DNA from: Trabulsiella guamensis ATCC 49490
GTDB taxonomy: Bacteria; Pseudomonadota; Gammaproteobacteria; Enterobacterales; Enterobacteriaceae
Length of the DNA stretch: 64,000 bases
Reading direction: 5' to 3'
NCBI RefSeq assembly: GCF_000734965.1
Contig: NZ_JMTB01000095.1
Span: 57,056-121,055, forward strand
The first letter of the stretch is position 1; the number at the start of each line of letters is the position of its first letter. Made by a program: the position numbers and the translations under genes. The notes under the pieces were generated by a model. The model was not told where the DNA came from. It did no database searches and saw only the letters and a program-made list of their open reading frames with translations. Below are positions 31,144-41,039 of the stretch, piece after piece.

Positions 31144-31172
31144 AAACAGAGCCGGAATGTCCGGCTCTGTTT
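31144..31172. terminator. Bidirectional hairpin after the autotransporter
   Basis: AAACAGAGCCGGA and TCCGGCTCTGTTT form a 13-bp stem with a 3-base loop, 17 bases after the autotransporter stop. Minus-strand continuation is TATAATAATA; plus strand TTTCC. Confidence 0.8.
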
Positions 31173-31188
31173 CCTTCAGGTCTTTCTG

Positions 31189-34100
31189 TTACCAGCTGTA
31201 TTTCACCCCCAGCATGCCCTGGGTGTCGCTGTAGCCTTTGTCACCCATCTGCACACCCACGTTGCCCCACACGCTCAGGCGGTCGTTCAGTTTGCCTTCC
31301 ACGCCGGTGCGGATTTCACCCAGGTTGCGCGCGCCGTCACGGCTCACGCGCTGACCGTCCATCTTCACGCCAAAGCTTTCGGTGTTGTGGATCCAGTTCA
31401 CTTCCACGAACGGCTGGAACTCACGCTGTTTACCGTCATCCATTTTGTGGTGACTGTTCAGGTACGTTCTCACGCCGAGACGGGTCTGGATGTTGCCGTC
31501 GCCTTCCGTTTCGATGCGGGTGCCGTCGTTCCGGGTGTGCGTTTTATCCTTCACGCCCATCCAGGTGACCTGCGCCTGTGGCTGCACATACCAGGTGTTC
31601 AGCGTGCCCTGGCTGCCGGTGAACTCCCCGGCTTTCAGGGTGTAACCGGCTTCCAGCGAGGCGGTCAGCCCTTTCGATTTGTACTCATCGCTGTCACGGT
31701 TTTCTGCGGTCACGCTGCTGTCGAACCAGTTGTACAGCATCCAGCTGTCGACATACGCCCCGGTTTTGCCCGCGTCGTTCTGGTACCAGGTACCGTACAG
31801 ACCGGCACTGTAACCACTGACACGGCCGTCTGAACCGTAACCGGCACGGTCACTGCGGGTGTTACTGTGCTCATTCGCATAGCCCCCCATCACGCCCAGA
31901 TGCCAGCGGTCGAGGCCGTCGGAACTCCACTGTGCGATGTCGCCGCCCAGTTGCAGCACATAGCGGTTGCTCCGGGTTTTCAGCTGGCCGTCACCGGCAG
32001 AGGAACGCTCATGGCCGCCGACGTGACGCATCCACATGCTGGTGGCGTGACTGTCACCGTTACGCAGGACGTCGGTGTACTGCGGTTCACCGAGGCGATC
32101 ATGCAGGCGGTGGTTAAACAGCGTGTTGGCTGCCGCGATATTGCTGATATAGCTGCCCGCTTCCGGACGCAGGGCGTCAGGGGCGGTCGGGTCAACCACG
32201 GGTGGTTTGACCGGTTCGACTGGCGGTACCGGATCGTCTGGCGGTGTCACGCTGCCGGTCCATTTACTGGTCAGATACCAGTTTTTCGCTGCATCACCAG
32301 TACCTTTCGCTAGGGTATAGACATAGGCGCCTGCTTCCACGGTGCCGGTGGTCAGGGCGAAGTTACCGGCAGAGTTGCCGTCCACCTGGACCAGCTCAAT
32401 GCCGTTCACCGTCTGTGCGCCGGTGCCGCCGACATTGTTTACCGTAACCCGGGTGCTGCCTGCGGTATCGCCCTGAACCGTCAGTTTGTCTGTCAGAGAA
32501 TCATCATCACCCAGCACGGTGTTGAACGCCATCAAACCATCGTCACCGGTGTAGTTGCCATTGACAGTAAGCGCGTTACCTGGCTGCATTCCCGGACGGT
32601 TCAGCAGTACCTGGCCGCTGTTGGTCAGGTGATTACCTACCGAAAAGTTGTACACCTGCATCGTGCCGCCCTGCATCACGTTGATATCACCGGCTGTGCT
32701 GCCATAGCCCGACAGGATTGCACCATCGTGAATATTCACTAACTGGCTTGCCATATCCACTGGCGAGGTGGTTTTATCACCAAGGGCAATTTCTCCGCCC
32801 AGGATTTCAGTGGTACCCGTCCAGGCGGCTGAATTTTGCGCCAGTGTCAGGACACCGCTGCCAGTTTTCGTCAGGTCACCAGCACCGCTGACCGTCGCCG
32901 TACCGAGGTTTTTCTGTTCGCTGACGGTCAGGTTGCTGCCGCTGTCGATGGTAAACAGACCGCTGAAGTCGCTGTTATCACCGGTAAGCGTGATATCTGT
33001 AGTGTTCGTTGCATCGACGTTGCCGGTACCGCTGATGTTATTGACAAGCATCCCGGTCACACCGTCCAGCGTCAGGGTTCCGTCATCGGTGATATCGCCG
33101 GTACCTGCGCCCTGCACATCATTAATGCTCACTTGTGCGCCGCTACTGATGGTAGTGGCGACGCTCAAATCACTGTTGGCACCGCTAATCGTCAGCACAC
33201 CGCCATCGATAGTCAGATTACCGGCACCAGTCAGACTACCGTCACTGAGACCGCCGTTCTGCAGAATCAGCGTACCGCCGTTAACGTTGAGAATGGAATC
33301 TGCCTGGCCTGTCAGCATACCGACAGTCTGCACCGTGCCGTTAAGGTCAGTGATGGCGTTGCTGATGATGTTCAGCTCACTGGTGTTACCCAGCGCGCCA
33401 TCCGCATCGGTACGCAGGGTGCCGGTCAGCACTCGCGTAGCGCCACTATAGTCGTTATTGCTGTTTGACAGGGACACTACTTCGCCCTCAGCCGCACGAG
33501 TGGCGAGATTACCGCTGCCAGTAATACGAGCAGACTGATCCGCTGCAGAGCCAGTCGCGCCCGGAGCAACCGCGAGCGTTAATGTCTGATCCTGCAACAA
33601 CTCCAGTGCCGCCAGGCCATAGTTGACGTACAGACCATCCTGGTTGCCGGACGCCCCGGTAGTGGTCAGACGGTAATCGTAAGTGCCTTTTGCCACCGTG
33701 TTACCGTCCTGGGCGATATCCACCAGGGTTGCATCAGTGAGGGTATTGCCGTTTTGATCCTGCAACACCAGGTTAGCGCCACTGCCGGTGACCTGCGTGG
33801 CACCGATTAACTGCACACCCGTATTCGCATCATCCTGAGTCATCAGAGAGGTAGTGGTGTCGCTATCCTCCCCTGGTACATACAATGCAGGAACGTTAAT
33901 CTGTACCGTACCCGCACCGGACGCATCCAGCGTTGTGGCGGTCACATGACTGGTCGCCTTTTTTTGGTCCGGAGCTGTTGCGTTAAATACCATGTTACCA
34001 CCCGCAAAAGTGAGACCGCCGATGGTCTGTGCACCATTGCCTACAGTGGTAGTATTTCCCGCGCTGGATACCAGCGTGGCTTGTTTCAGCGCTAACGTAT

Positions 34101-35805
34101 TCGCCCCGGAAAGGGCAAACGTGCTTTTCTTCAGATCCACTGTACCGGCGAAAGCAGAACCCACTGACGAAGTGAAAGCAAAGATGTCGTCTGTCGCCGC
34201 AAGATCGACGTCGATGAGACCCATCCCGCTAAGCGCGTTGATGAAATTGAAGTTGCCGGTGCTGGTGCTGGTGGTACCTCTCACTTCCAGCGTACCTGCG
34301 GAATCGATGGCCACAGCACTGGACCCCAGACCAGACCGGTTCGTGCTGGACTGCGTGTTTGTAGTCAGCGTACCGCCGTTAATCAATGTGGTGCCAGTGA
34401 AGCTGTTATTACCGCTCAAAACGGTATGCCCGGCATCCTGTATTAGCGTTCCTTTCCCGGAAATCACGTGTGTGAACTGGTAGCCACCTGCGATAGACGG
34501 GTCTGAGGCGGTGTGGTTGAAGACCAGTGTTCCTGACGTTCCCCCCAGTATCACGCCCTTGCTACCGGTGATATAACCCGCCGCCGCCGCCGTCTGCCCT
34601 TGTGCTGCGCCAATGTTGACGGTACCTGTACTGCCAGTCGCCGCGCCTATGGATAAACTTCCGGTCGGGGCGATGTTCAGCGTACCTGCATTGCTCAGGG
34701 TGATCGTCCCTTCACTGCTCGTATCCCCACCAACCCGCAATGAAGTGACGTCCATGACGGAACCAGCGCCATCCAGATTGACCGTGCCCGTCGCACCGTC
34801 GTTACCTCCCAGCGTGGTGGCACCAGCCTTGACCTTGCCCGCGCTCTGAATATTGAGGACGCCTTCATCTTCGTAGCCCACATTGAGCGCCTGCCCGGTA
34901 CCAGCAGTGTTTACAATATTCCATTCACCACCGGTATTTACATTAACGGTGCCTGAACCACCAGGAGAACGCGCCAGCAGACTTGCACCTGAACTAACGA
35001 CCCGCCCGGAATCAGTAATAGATAGCGTGCCTTCACCATAATCACCGACTCTCAGTGCACCGGTGTTCATTGCAGAACCGGCGCCATCAACCGTGACAGT
35101 GCCGATCCCTGACTCAAAACTGCCAATAGTGGTCATTCCCGCAGTTACCGAACCTGCCGATTCGATATTAATAATTCCTGATCCACCATAACCCACGTTC
35201 AGATCCTGCAAGGCACCGGCAGAGTTTACCAGATTCCATTGACCGCCCGTATTCACCCTGACGAGACCGGTTCCCCCCGTGGTCCCGGCCACGACACCCA
35301 GCGCCGCAGTATTCACTGAACCGGCGTTAGTCACATTTAGCGTACCCGAACCAACCTGACCGACGTTCAATCCACCGGTGTTCAGTACGGAACCCGTACC
35401 ATCAACGTTCACGGTCCCTTTAGCGGTTTTATCACGCCCGATGGAAACGATCTCTGTCTCCGGGCCGGTGACCTCACCGCCGGAAAGAATATTCAGCGTC
35501 CCCTCTCCCGTGATACCGATAGTGAGGAAATAATCACCATACGCAGTAGAAATAACATTTACGGTTTTGCCGCCATCAATTGTACTGACAGCAGATGCCT
35601 GTCCAGACAGTACTGCAAATATCATCAGAGAAAGGATACCGCTATGGAAAAACGGCAAGCGGATTATGTTTTCCTGTGACAGGATGGGATTAGCATCCCG
35701 GGTTTGATTATCAGAGGATGATTTTCCTTGTCCTCTCACCAGTTCTGAACAAACCTGAAAAACGTTTAACACTCTGTTCCAGATAACACGATAAATTCTG
35801 TTCAT
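31189..35805 (-). CDS. AIDA-type autotransporter adhesin (type Va)
   Basis: 1538 residues. An extended signal peptide (ESPR) starts MNRIYRVIWNRVLNVFQVCS and a hydrophobic core about 55–72 ends GQASA. The passenger (about 73–1185) is Gly/Thr/Asn-rich beta-helix with two 105-residue repeats plus a partial one near the N-terminus. Further on there are autotransporter-associated strand repeats (LSGNNSFTGTTLINGGTL). A Pro-rich linker (about 1188–1218) leads to a 12-strand autotransporter barrel ending LGVKYSW. No RGD or serine-protease triad noticed. GGAAG lies 7 bases before the ATG. Probable role is adhesion, aggregation or biofilm. Exact family (ShdA/MisL/EhaB-like) not resolved. Confidence 0.9.
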   Translation of the reverse strand: MNRIYRVIWNRVLNVFQVCSELVRGQGKSSSDNQTRDANPILSQENIIRLPFFHSGILSLMIFAVLSGQASAVSTIDGGKTVNVISTAYGDYFLTIGITGEGTLNILSGGEVTGPETEIVSIGRDKTAKGTVNVDGTGSVLNTGGLNVGQVGSGTLNVTNAGSVNTAALGVVAGTTGGTGLVRVNTGGQWNLVNSAGALQDLNVGYGGSGIINIESAGSVTAGMTTIGSFESGIGTVTVDGAGSAMNTGALRVGDYGEGTLSITDSGRVVSSGASLLARSPGGSGTVNVNTGGEWNIVNTAGTGQALNVGYEDEGVLNIQSAGKVKAGATTLGGNDGATGTVNLDGAGSVMDVTSLRVGGDTSSEGTITLSNAGTLNIAPTGSLSIGAATGSTGTVNIGAAQGQTAAAAGYITGSKGVILGGTSGTLVFNHTASDPSIAGGYQFTHVISGKGTLIQDAGHTVLSGNNSFTGTTLINGGTLTTNTQSSTNRSGLGSSAVAIDSAGTLEVRGTTSTSTGNFNFINALSGMGLIDVDLAATDDIFAFTSSVGSAFAGTVDLKKSTFALSGANTLALKQATLVSSAGNTTTVGNGAQTIGGLTFAGGNMVFNATAPDQKKATSHVTATTLDASGAGTVQINVPALYVPGEDSDTTTSLMTQDDANTGVQLIGATQVTGSGANLVLQDQNGNTLTDATLVDIAQDGNTVAKGTYDYRLTTTGASGNQDGLYVNYGLAALELLQDQTLTLAVAPGATGSAADQSARITGSGNLATRAAEGEVVSLSNSNNDYSGATRVLTGTLRTDADGALGNTSELNIISNAITDLNGTVQTVGMLTGQADSILNVNGGTLILQNGGLSDGSLTGAGNLTIDGGVLTISGANSDLSVATTISSGAQVSINDVQGAGTGDITDDGTLTLDGVTGMLVNNISGTGNVDATNTTDITLTGDNSDFSGLFTIDSGSNLTVSEQKNLGTATVSGAGDLTKTGSGVLTLAQNSAAWTGTTEILGGEIALGDKTTSPVDMASQLVNIHDGAILSGYGSTAGDINVMQGGTMQVYNFSVGNHLTNSGQVLLNRPGMQPGNALTVNGNYTGDDGLMAFNTVLGDDDSLTDKLTVQGDTAGSTRVTVNNVGGTGAQTVNGIELVQVDGNSAGNFALTTGTVEAGAYVYTLAKGTGDAAKNWYLTSKWTGSVTPPDDPVPPVEPVKPPVVDPTAPDALRPEAGSYISNIAAANTLFNHRLHDRLGEPQYTDVLRNGDSHATSMWMRHVGGHERSSAGDGQLKTRSNRYVLQLGGDIAQWSSDGLDRWHLGVMGGYANEHSNTRSDRAGYGSDGRVSGYSAGLYGTWYQNDAGKTGAYVDSWMLYNWFDSSVTAENRDSDEYKSKGLTASLEAGYTLKAGEFTGSQGTLNTWYVQPQAQVTWMGVKDKTHTRNDGTRIETEGDGNIQTRLGVRTYLNSHHKMDDGKQREFQPFVEVNWIHNTESFGVKMDGQRVSRDGARNLGEIRTGVEGKLNDRLSVWGNVGVQMGDKGYSDTQGMLGVKYSW
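34786..35415 (-). repeat. Two tandem 105-codon repeats in the autotransporter passenger
   Basis: Residues about 131–235 and 236–340 align unit to unit. Each has VDGxGSxxNTGxLxVG, GxGTLxIxxxG, GGxGxVxVNTGGxWNxVN and LNVGYxxxGxxNIxSAG in the same order; a third unit begins TVNLDGAGSVMD and breaks off. The repeats have diverged at DNA level. Confidence 0.75.
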
Positions 35806-35992
35806 ATCAAACTTCCATTATTTGATTAACTGCTTTGTTTTTAAGTGTTTTTGAAAAAACAAATCCATACTTATTACGATTCCCTTTTCAGAAATTGAAA
35901 ATACGAAGCCCCGCAGTACTAATTACTGAAGAGATTTATTCTTAAAAGGGTGAGATCGCCTGACGGTGACATAAGCCGCCAGCAGAAGAATT

Positions 35993-36211
35993 TTATCGAA
36001 TACAAACGGTTAATTTCGTTGATATGCACGGTTCTACAACGTACTCGGTCGACGTATTTATAGATTCTCCGCGCCCTTTCCAGCCTTCCCACATTGCGGC
36101 CATCATCATGAACCACAGAGCGCCGCATGAGGCTTTCTTTTCATCGAAAAACCAGTCGACAAATTCATAGGTCATATCATTTTCGTCTGCAATTACGTAA
36201 CGCTCGTCCAT
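35993..36211 (-). CDS. Small phage-like hypothetical protein
   Basis: 72 residues, MDERYVIADEND…, unrecognised. The core EFVDWFFDEKK and ALWFMMMAAMWEGWKG, a short amphipathic helix with Met/Trp, has the feel of small accessory proteins in lambdoid phages, but I cannot name the family. The reason to believe it is the ribosome binding site: AGGGG with a 7-base spacer before the ATG. It lies upstream of the autotransporter in the same direction with a 187-bp gap, so it could also be a lead gene of that transcript. Confidence 0.5.
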   Translation of the reverse strand: MDERYVIADENDMTYEFVDWFFDEKKASCGALWFMMMAAMWEGWKGRGESINTSTEYVVEPCISTKLTVCIR

Positions 36212-36285
36212 CTGTTTTCCCCTGATTCAGACTGGCATCTACGTGGCATTCAGCTTACCTTTTAGCCCAGGCCCTACCTGCTTCC

Positions 36286-36660
36286 ATGACGAGATGTCAT
36301 ATCTGGTATGTTAGATTCACTATGATAAAATCTTTATATATATTGACGGTATTGCACCTGTCATTCGTTTATTTTTTCTTACTATATTTATTAACAATCA
36401 AGTTTATTAATTGTCATTTATTAAATATAAAAAGGCTTCCTGCATGGATCGTTAAAAAGAATTATCTCCTTCAGTCGTTATCACTGAAGTACGTCATTAA
36501 TAGAATAGAAAGCGATGGTAACTATGTTTCTGGTTCATTATCCCTATATAACTTTATGGCTTCAGTTTTACACTGGCGCAGATCCGTGTCAATACAGCAT
36601 GATACTATCTTAAATATTAATAATAACGTAATGAAATTATTTGCCTGCGTAAATTCTTAG
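36286..36660 (+). CDS. Doubtful AT-rich open frame
   Basis: 124 codons (or 112 from the ATG at 36322). A hydrophobic N-terminal stretch (LSFVYFFLLYLLTIKFI) could be one membrane helix; the rest has no recognisable motif. No ribosome binding site is visible for either start, and base composition equals that of the surrounding non-coding sequence. If it is not a gene, 36212–36892 is about 680 bases of AT-rich sequence in which I see nothing else. Confidence 0.25.
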   Translation: MTRCHIWYVRFTMIKSLYILTVLHLSFVYFFLLYLLTIKFINCHLLNIKRLPAWIVKKNYLLQSLSLKYVINRIESDGNYVSGSLSLYNFMASVLHWRRSVSIQHDTILNINNNVMKLFACVNS

Positions 36661-36892
36661 AATTACTTAAACAGCATTCTTGTTTTTCCTCGTTTTACCT
36701 TATAAATGACTTATAGAATTAAGATATTTGATCATTTTTATAGGAAATATCTCTAATTATGCCAGGCGATAAAGTATTTTTTAAATAGCACTATTTGCTA
36801 AACAATTAATAATTCAGCCATAGGTTTTTGCATATGTTATTGTATTTCCTGCTTATTCCATTTTATGAAATTTATCAGAGCTTTACTGGGGC

Positions 36893-36929
36893 AAAAAAAA
36901 TCCGCAACCCCGAAAGGTTACGGATTTTT
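36893..36929 (-). terminator. Terminator of the dpp operon
   Basis: Minus strand AAAAATCCGTAACC, a CTTTCG-type loop, then GGTTGCGGATTTTTTTT: 14-base arms with one mismatch and an 8-T run, about 30 bases after the dppF stop. Confidence 0.92.
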
Positions 36930-36957
36930 GGCATCGCCACAGCGGGCCATATTTAAA

Positions 36958-37971
36958 TTACGCCAGCGGCTTTTCGCCGTTTTCGTCCTGGTCAACCGCA
37001 AAGCAGGCCACCAGTTGGCTGTTATAGTCCTTCAACTGCGGCTGTAACTGCGTGCACGGGCCAAAGCGGCGGGTGCAACGGGCGTTGAAGGCGCAGCCCG
37101 GCGGTGGATTCAACGGACTCGGCAGCTCGCCGGTGAGCTTGATACGCTCGCGGCGGTCGTCCGGGTTCAGGCGCGGGGTGGCCGACAGCAGAGCCTGTGT
37201 GTAAGGATGGCGCGGGTTGCTGAAGATCTGATCCTTCGTACCTTTCTCCACACAGCGACCGAGATACATCACCATCACTTCATCGGCAATATGCTCAACC
37301 ACTGACAGATCGTGCGAAATAAAGACGTAGGAAAGCCCCAGATCCTGCTGCAGATCCATCATCAGGTTTAATACCTGCGCCCGGACGGAGACATCGAGCG
37401 CTGATACGGGTTCATCGGCAATCACCACGTCCGGATCAAGCATCAGACCGCGGGCAATCGCGATACGCTGGCGCTGGCCGCCGGAAAACATGTGCGGATA
37501 GCGGTCGTAGTGCTCAGTTTTGAGCCCCACTTTCGCCATCATCGCCAGCGCTTTCTCACGACGCTCCTCTTTGCTGAGCGACGAGTTAATTTTCAGCGGC
37601 TCTTCAAGGATCTGCCCGACTTTCTTACGCGGGTTCAACGATCCGTACGGATTCTGGAAGACTATCTGGATCTTCTGTCGGCGCAGCTTCTGCGCATGCG
37701 GATCATGCTTGAGCAGATCCTGCCCCTGATAATAGAGTTGTCCGCCCGTCGGCGTTTCGATCATCGTCAGCAGGCGCCCCAGCGTGGATTTCCCGCACCC
37801 GGACTCACCCACTACCGCCAGCGTTTTACCGCGTTCGAGGCTGAACGATACGCCATCCAGTGCTTTCACCAGACGCTCCGGCGAGAAGAGCCCCTTCTTC
37901 ACCGGATAATGTTTTTTCAGGTCGATAGCCTGCAGCAACGGCTGCTGCAGGGTGGCCTCTTGCGAACTCAT
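36958..37971 (-). CDS. dppF: Dipeptide/heme ABC transporter ATPase DppF
   Basis: One of two ATPases energising dipeptide import. 337 residues: Walker A GESGCGKS (about 56), signature [15 protein letters not shown], Walker [15 protein letters not shown], and an OppF-type C-terminal extension with cysteines ([14 protein letters not shown]). The start overlaps the dppD stop (ATGA) and has GGGAGG upstream. Last gene of dppABCDF. Confidence 0.96.
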   Translation of the reverse strand: MSSQEATLQQPLLQAIDLKKHYPVKKGLFSPERLVKALDGVSFSLERGKTLAVVGESGCGKSTLGRLLTMIETPTGGQLYYQGQDLLKHDPHAQKLRRQKIQIVFQNPYGSLNPRKKVGQILEEPLKINSSLSKEERREKALAMMAKVGLKTEHYDRYPHMFSGGQRQRIAIARGLMLDPDVVIADEPVSALDVSVRAQVLNLMMDLQQDLGLSYVFISHDLSVVEHIADEVMVMYLGRCVEKGTKDQIFSNPRHPYTQALLSATPRLNPDDRRERIKLTGELPSPLNPPPGCAFNARCTRRFGPCTQLQPQLKDYNSQLVACFAVDQDENGEKPLA

Positions 37972-38951
37972 AATGTGGGCCTCCCGGCATCATCGAGCGG
38001 ATAGTGACATTTTGACTGACGGCTACCGTCAACAACGTTCAGCGCCGGTTCTTCAGCACGGCATTTTTCGGTGGCATACGGGCAGCGCGGATTAAGCAGA
38101 CAGCCTGTCGGGCGATCGTACTTGCCCGGCACCACACCCGGCAGCGAAGCCAGACGCGCTTTGTCCTGCGCGAATTCCGGCAACGCGCGTAGCAGCGCCT
38201 GAGTATACGGATGGCGCGGCGCACGGAAGATATCCCGCGCTTCACCGGTTTCGACAACCTGGCCCGCGTACATCACAATGATTTTATGTGCTGCTTCCGC
38301 CACCAGCGCCAGATCGTGAGTGATCAGAATCAGCGCCATGTTCTCTTTCTGTTGCAGCTCAAGCAGCAGTTCGATGATCTGCGCCTGGATGGTCACGTCA
38401 AGCGCGGTGGTCGGTTCGTCAGCAATCAGCAGCTTCGGACGACAGGCGATCGCCATCGCGATCATCACGCGCTGGCTCATCCCGCCGGAGAGCTGGTGCG
38501 GGTAGACATCAAGACGCGACGCCGGATCGGGAATACCGACCTGTGTCAGCAGGTCAATCGCCCGCTGACGGCGCGTTTTCTTGTTCCCGCCCTGATGCAC
38601 CTGAATAGCTTCCATAATCTGGTAGCCGACGGTGTAGCAGGGGTTCAGGCTGGTCATCGGATCCTGGAAAATCATCGCCACTTCCGCGCCCACCAGCTGG
38701 CGGCGTTCTTTTTCAGAAATGCGCTTCAAATCCTGACCGTTAAACGCCAGGCTTTCCGCCATCACACGGCCGGGATAGTCAATCAGCCCCATGATTGCCA
38801 GCGAGCTGACGGATTTACCAGAGCCGGATTCCCCGACTATGCCGACCACTTCACCCTGATCCACGCTGTAGCTCACACGATCTACGGCGCGAAACTCGCT
38901 GCCTTCGTCGCCGAAGTGCACCGATAATTTATCTACATTCAATAACGCCAT
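37968..38951 (-). CDS. dppD: Dipeptide/heme ABC transporter ATPase DppD
   Basis: 327 residues. Walker A GESGSGKS, signature LSGGMSQRV (Met in place of the usual Gln), Walker [15 protein letters not shown]. The C-terminal extension has four cysteines ([16 protein letters not shown], then SKC), a pattern linked to an iron–sulfur cluster in the mycobacterial DppD homologue; whether enterobacterial DppD carries one is inference. Pairs with DppF; four-base overlap with it. Confidence 0.96.
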   Translation of the reverse strand: MALLNVDKLSVHFGDEGSEFRAVDRVSYSVDQGEVVGIVGESGSGKSVSSLAIMGLIDYPGRVMAESLAFNGQDLKRISEKERRQLVGAEVAMIFQDPMTSLNPCYTVGYQIMEAIQVHQGGNKKTRRQRAIDLLTQVGIPDPASRLDVYPHQLSGGMSQRVMIAMAIACRPKLLIADEPTTALDVTIQAQIIELLLELQQKENMALILITHDLALVAEAAHKIIVMYAGQVVETGEARDIFRAPRHPYTQALLRALPEFAQDKARLASLPGVVPGKYDRPTGCLLNPRCPYATEKCRAEEPALNVVDGSRQSKCHYPLDDAGRPTL

Positions 38952-38961
38952 CTCGTGCCTC

Positions 38962-39864
38962 TTACTGCTTCAGTTTGGGATCGAGCGCATCACGCAGCCC
39001 GTCGCCCATCAGGTTAAATGCCAGCACCGTCAGCAGGATAGCGACACCCGGGAAGGTGACGACCCACCAGGCGCTTTGCGCGAACTGCAACACGTCGGAG
39101 AGCATGGTGCCCCACTCCGGTGTTGGCGGCTGCGCACCCATGCCAAGGAAGCCAAGAGCAGCCATATCGAGAATGGCGTTAGAGAAACCGAGCGACGCCT
39201 GGACAATCAGCGGCGCAAGGCAGTTCGGGAAAATGTTGACGAACATCTGACGCATCGCCCCGGCACCCGCCACGCGCGAGGCGGTGACGTAATCGCGATT
39301 CACCTCCACCAGCACAGCCGCGCGCGTCAGACGCACATAGTGCGGCAGGGCGACGAAAGTCAGCGCCAGCGAAGCGTTAACGATGGACGGGCCGAATATC
39401 GCTACCAGCACCAGCGCCAGCAACAGACTTGGCAGCGCCAGCATGATATCGACGATACGCATGATGATGGTATCCACTATGCCGCCGAAGTAGCCTGCCA
39501 CCAGGCCGAGGATAATCCCCATCACCAGCGACAGCACCACGACCAGACAGCCCACCAGCAACGACAGGCGCGCGCCGTACATCAGTCGCGTCATGATGTC
39601 ACGGCCCACGTCATCAGTACCAAGCAGATGGGAGATGCTCCCGCCTTCCATCCATGCCGGCGGTGCCAGCAGCGTATCGCGGAACTGATCCGCCGGGTTA
39701 TACGGTGCGATGAAATTCGCGAACACGGCGATGAAGATCATGATGGCGACGTACACCAGCCCCACGACGGCGCCTTTATTGCGTTTAAAGTAGTGCCAGA
39801 ACTCCTGCATTGGGGTCATTGGCACGGGTGCTGCTACGACTTTATTTTCAGTAATTTGTGACAT
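38962..39864 (-). CDS. dppC: Dipeptide ABC transporter permease DppC
   Basis: 300 residues, inner membrane, six helices with an N-terminal extension before helix 1 ([21 protein letters not shown]). The binding-protein-dependent permease EAA-type loop is near residue 200 ([27 protein letters not shown]). AGGGG precedes the ATG. Ten bases separate it from dppD. Confidence 0.96.
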   Translation of the reverse strand: MSQITENKVVAAPVPMTPMQEFWHYFKRNKGAVVGLVYVAIMIFIAVFANFIAPYNPADQFRDTLLAPPAWMEGGSISHLLGTDDVGRDIMTRLMYGARLSLLVGCLVVVLSLVMGIILGLVAGYFGGIVDTIIMRIVDIMLALPSLLLALVLVAIFGPSIVNASLALTFVALPHYVRLTRAAVLVEVNRDYVTASRVAGAGAMRQMFVNIFPNCLAPLIVQASLGFSNAILDMAALGFLGMGAQPPTPEWGTMLSDVLQFAQSAWWVVTFPGVAILLTVLAFNLMGDGLRDALDPKLKQ

Positions 39865-39873
39865 GATGGCCCC

Positions 39874-40893
39874 TTACTTCTTATGTCGAATACGCGGGTT
39901 CACCACGCCATACAGCAGATCGACCAGCAGGTTGACGAGAATAATCATCGTCGCGACCAGCAGAACGCCGCCCTGAACGACCGGATAATCACGACGCTGC
40001 AACGCGTCAATCAACCAGCGCCCCAGGCCCGGCCAGGAGAAAATGGTTTCGGTCAGGATCGCCCCTGCCAGCAACGTGCCCACCTGCAGACCGATAACGG
40101 TCACCACCGGCAGCATCGCGTTACGCAGAGCATGGACGATGATCACGCGCATGCGGGTCAGCCCCTTAGCGCGTGCGGTACGGATGTAATCTTCACCCAG
40201 CACTTCCAGCATTGCCGAACGGGTCATACGCACAATCACCGCCAGCGGGATGGTGCCGAGCACGATGGCGGGCAGGATCATGTGCCCTAAGGCGTCAACG
40301 AAGTCGCCCGACTCGCCCCAGATGGCGGTATCAATCAGCATAAAGCCAGTTAGCGGCAGAGTATCGTCAAGGAAGACGGAGTCACTGATACGCCCGGAGA
40401 CCGGCGTCAGGTTCCATTGTACGGACACCAGCATAATCAGCATCATGCCCCACCAGAAGATAGGCATGGAGTAGCCGGTCAGCGCGAGGCCAACCGCGGT
40501 ATGATCGAAAATTGAACCACGCTTAACGGCCGCCAGTACCCCAACCGGGATACCCACAGCAACCGCAAAAATCATGGCGCAGACACCGAGTTCCAGCGTC
40601 GCTTTAAAACGCGGCACGAACTCGTCCCACACCGGCAGACGGCTCTTCAGTGAGATCCCTAAATCGCCGTGCAGAACCCCCCAGATATAGTGAAGATATT
40701 GCTGCCACATCGGCTTATCGAGGCCGAGCTGAGCCAGCAGCTGAGCATGACGCTCAGGGGAGATACCACGCTCACCCGCCATAATCATTACCGGGTCGCC
40801 GGGGATCATATGGACGAAGGCAAAAGTGAGAAGGGTAATACCGATAAACGTCGGGATAACTAATCCCAGACGTCGGAGGATAAACTGCAACAT
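39874..40893 (-). CDS. dppB: Dipeptide ABC transporter permease DppB
   Basis: 339 residues, E. coli length. N-terminal MLQFILRRLGLVIPTF is typical of OppB/DppB; six helices. The EAA loop is DYIRTARAKGLTRMRVIIVHALRNAMLP. The ribosome binding site is weak, consistent with much lower output than dppA. Two hairpins lie between dppA and this gene. Confidence 0.96.
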   Translation of the reverse strand: MLQFILRRLGLVIPTFIGITLLTFAFVHMIPGDPVMIMAGERGISPERHAQLLAQLGLDKPMWQQYLHYIWGVLHGDLGISLKSRLPVWDEFVPRFKATLELGVCAMIFAVAVGIPVGVLAAVKRGSIFDHTAVGLALTGYSMPIFWWGMMLIMLVSVQWNLTPVSGRISDSVFLDDTLPLTGFMLIDTAIWGESGDFVDALGHMILPAIVLGTIPLAVIVRMTRSAMLEVLGEDYIRTARAKGLTRMRVIIVHALRNAMLPVVTVIGLQVGTLLAGAILTETIFSWPGLGRWLIDALQRRDYPVVQGGVLLVATMIILVNLLVDLLYGVVNPRIRHKK

Positions 40894-40957
40894 AACCCGG
40901 ATTCTCTATAATGACGCCCCGCCTGGTGACGGTACGTCTGTATTGCTCACAAATGTA

Positions 40958-41019
40958 AATTCCCCACCGGTGAGGACGGGGAATTACGGCCTTCACCCTC
41001 TCCCCCGCAAGGGAGAGGG
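40958..41019 (-). other. Tandem hairpins between dppA and dppB
   Basis: Hairpin 1: AATTCCCC…GGGGAATT (40958–40985, 12-base loop). Hairpin 2: CCCTCTCCC…GGGAGAGGG (40996–41019, 6-base loop). Hairpin 2 resembles a dispersed enterobacterial repeat. Position suggests partial termination or protection of the dppA 3' end, giving excess binding protein over permease. Confidence 0.7.
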
Positions 41020-41039
41020 GATATCAGGCAACAGACTTA

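Noticed and set aside
36661-36892. A possible ldrD/rdlD toxin–antisense RNA pair as found near here in E. coli
   Set aside because: No LdrD-like peptide or matching repeat is present in this interval or elsewhere between bcsG and dppF.
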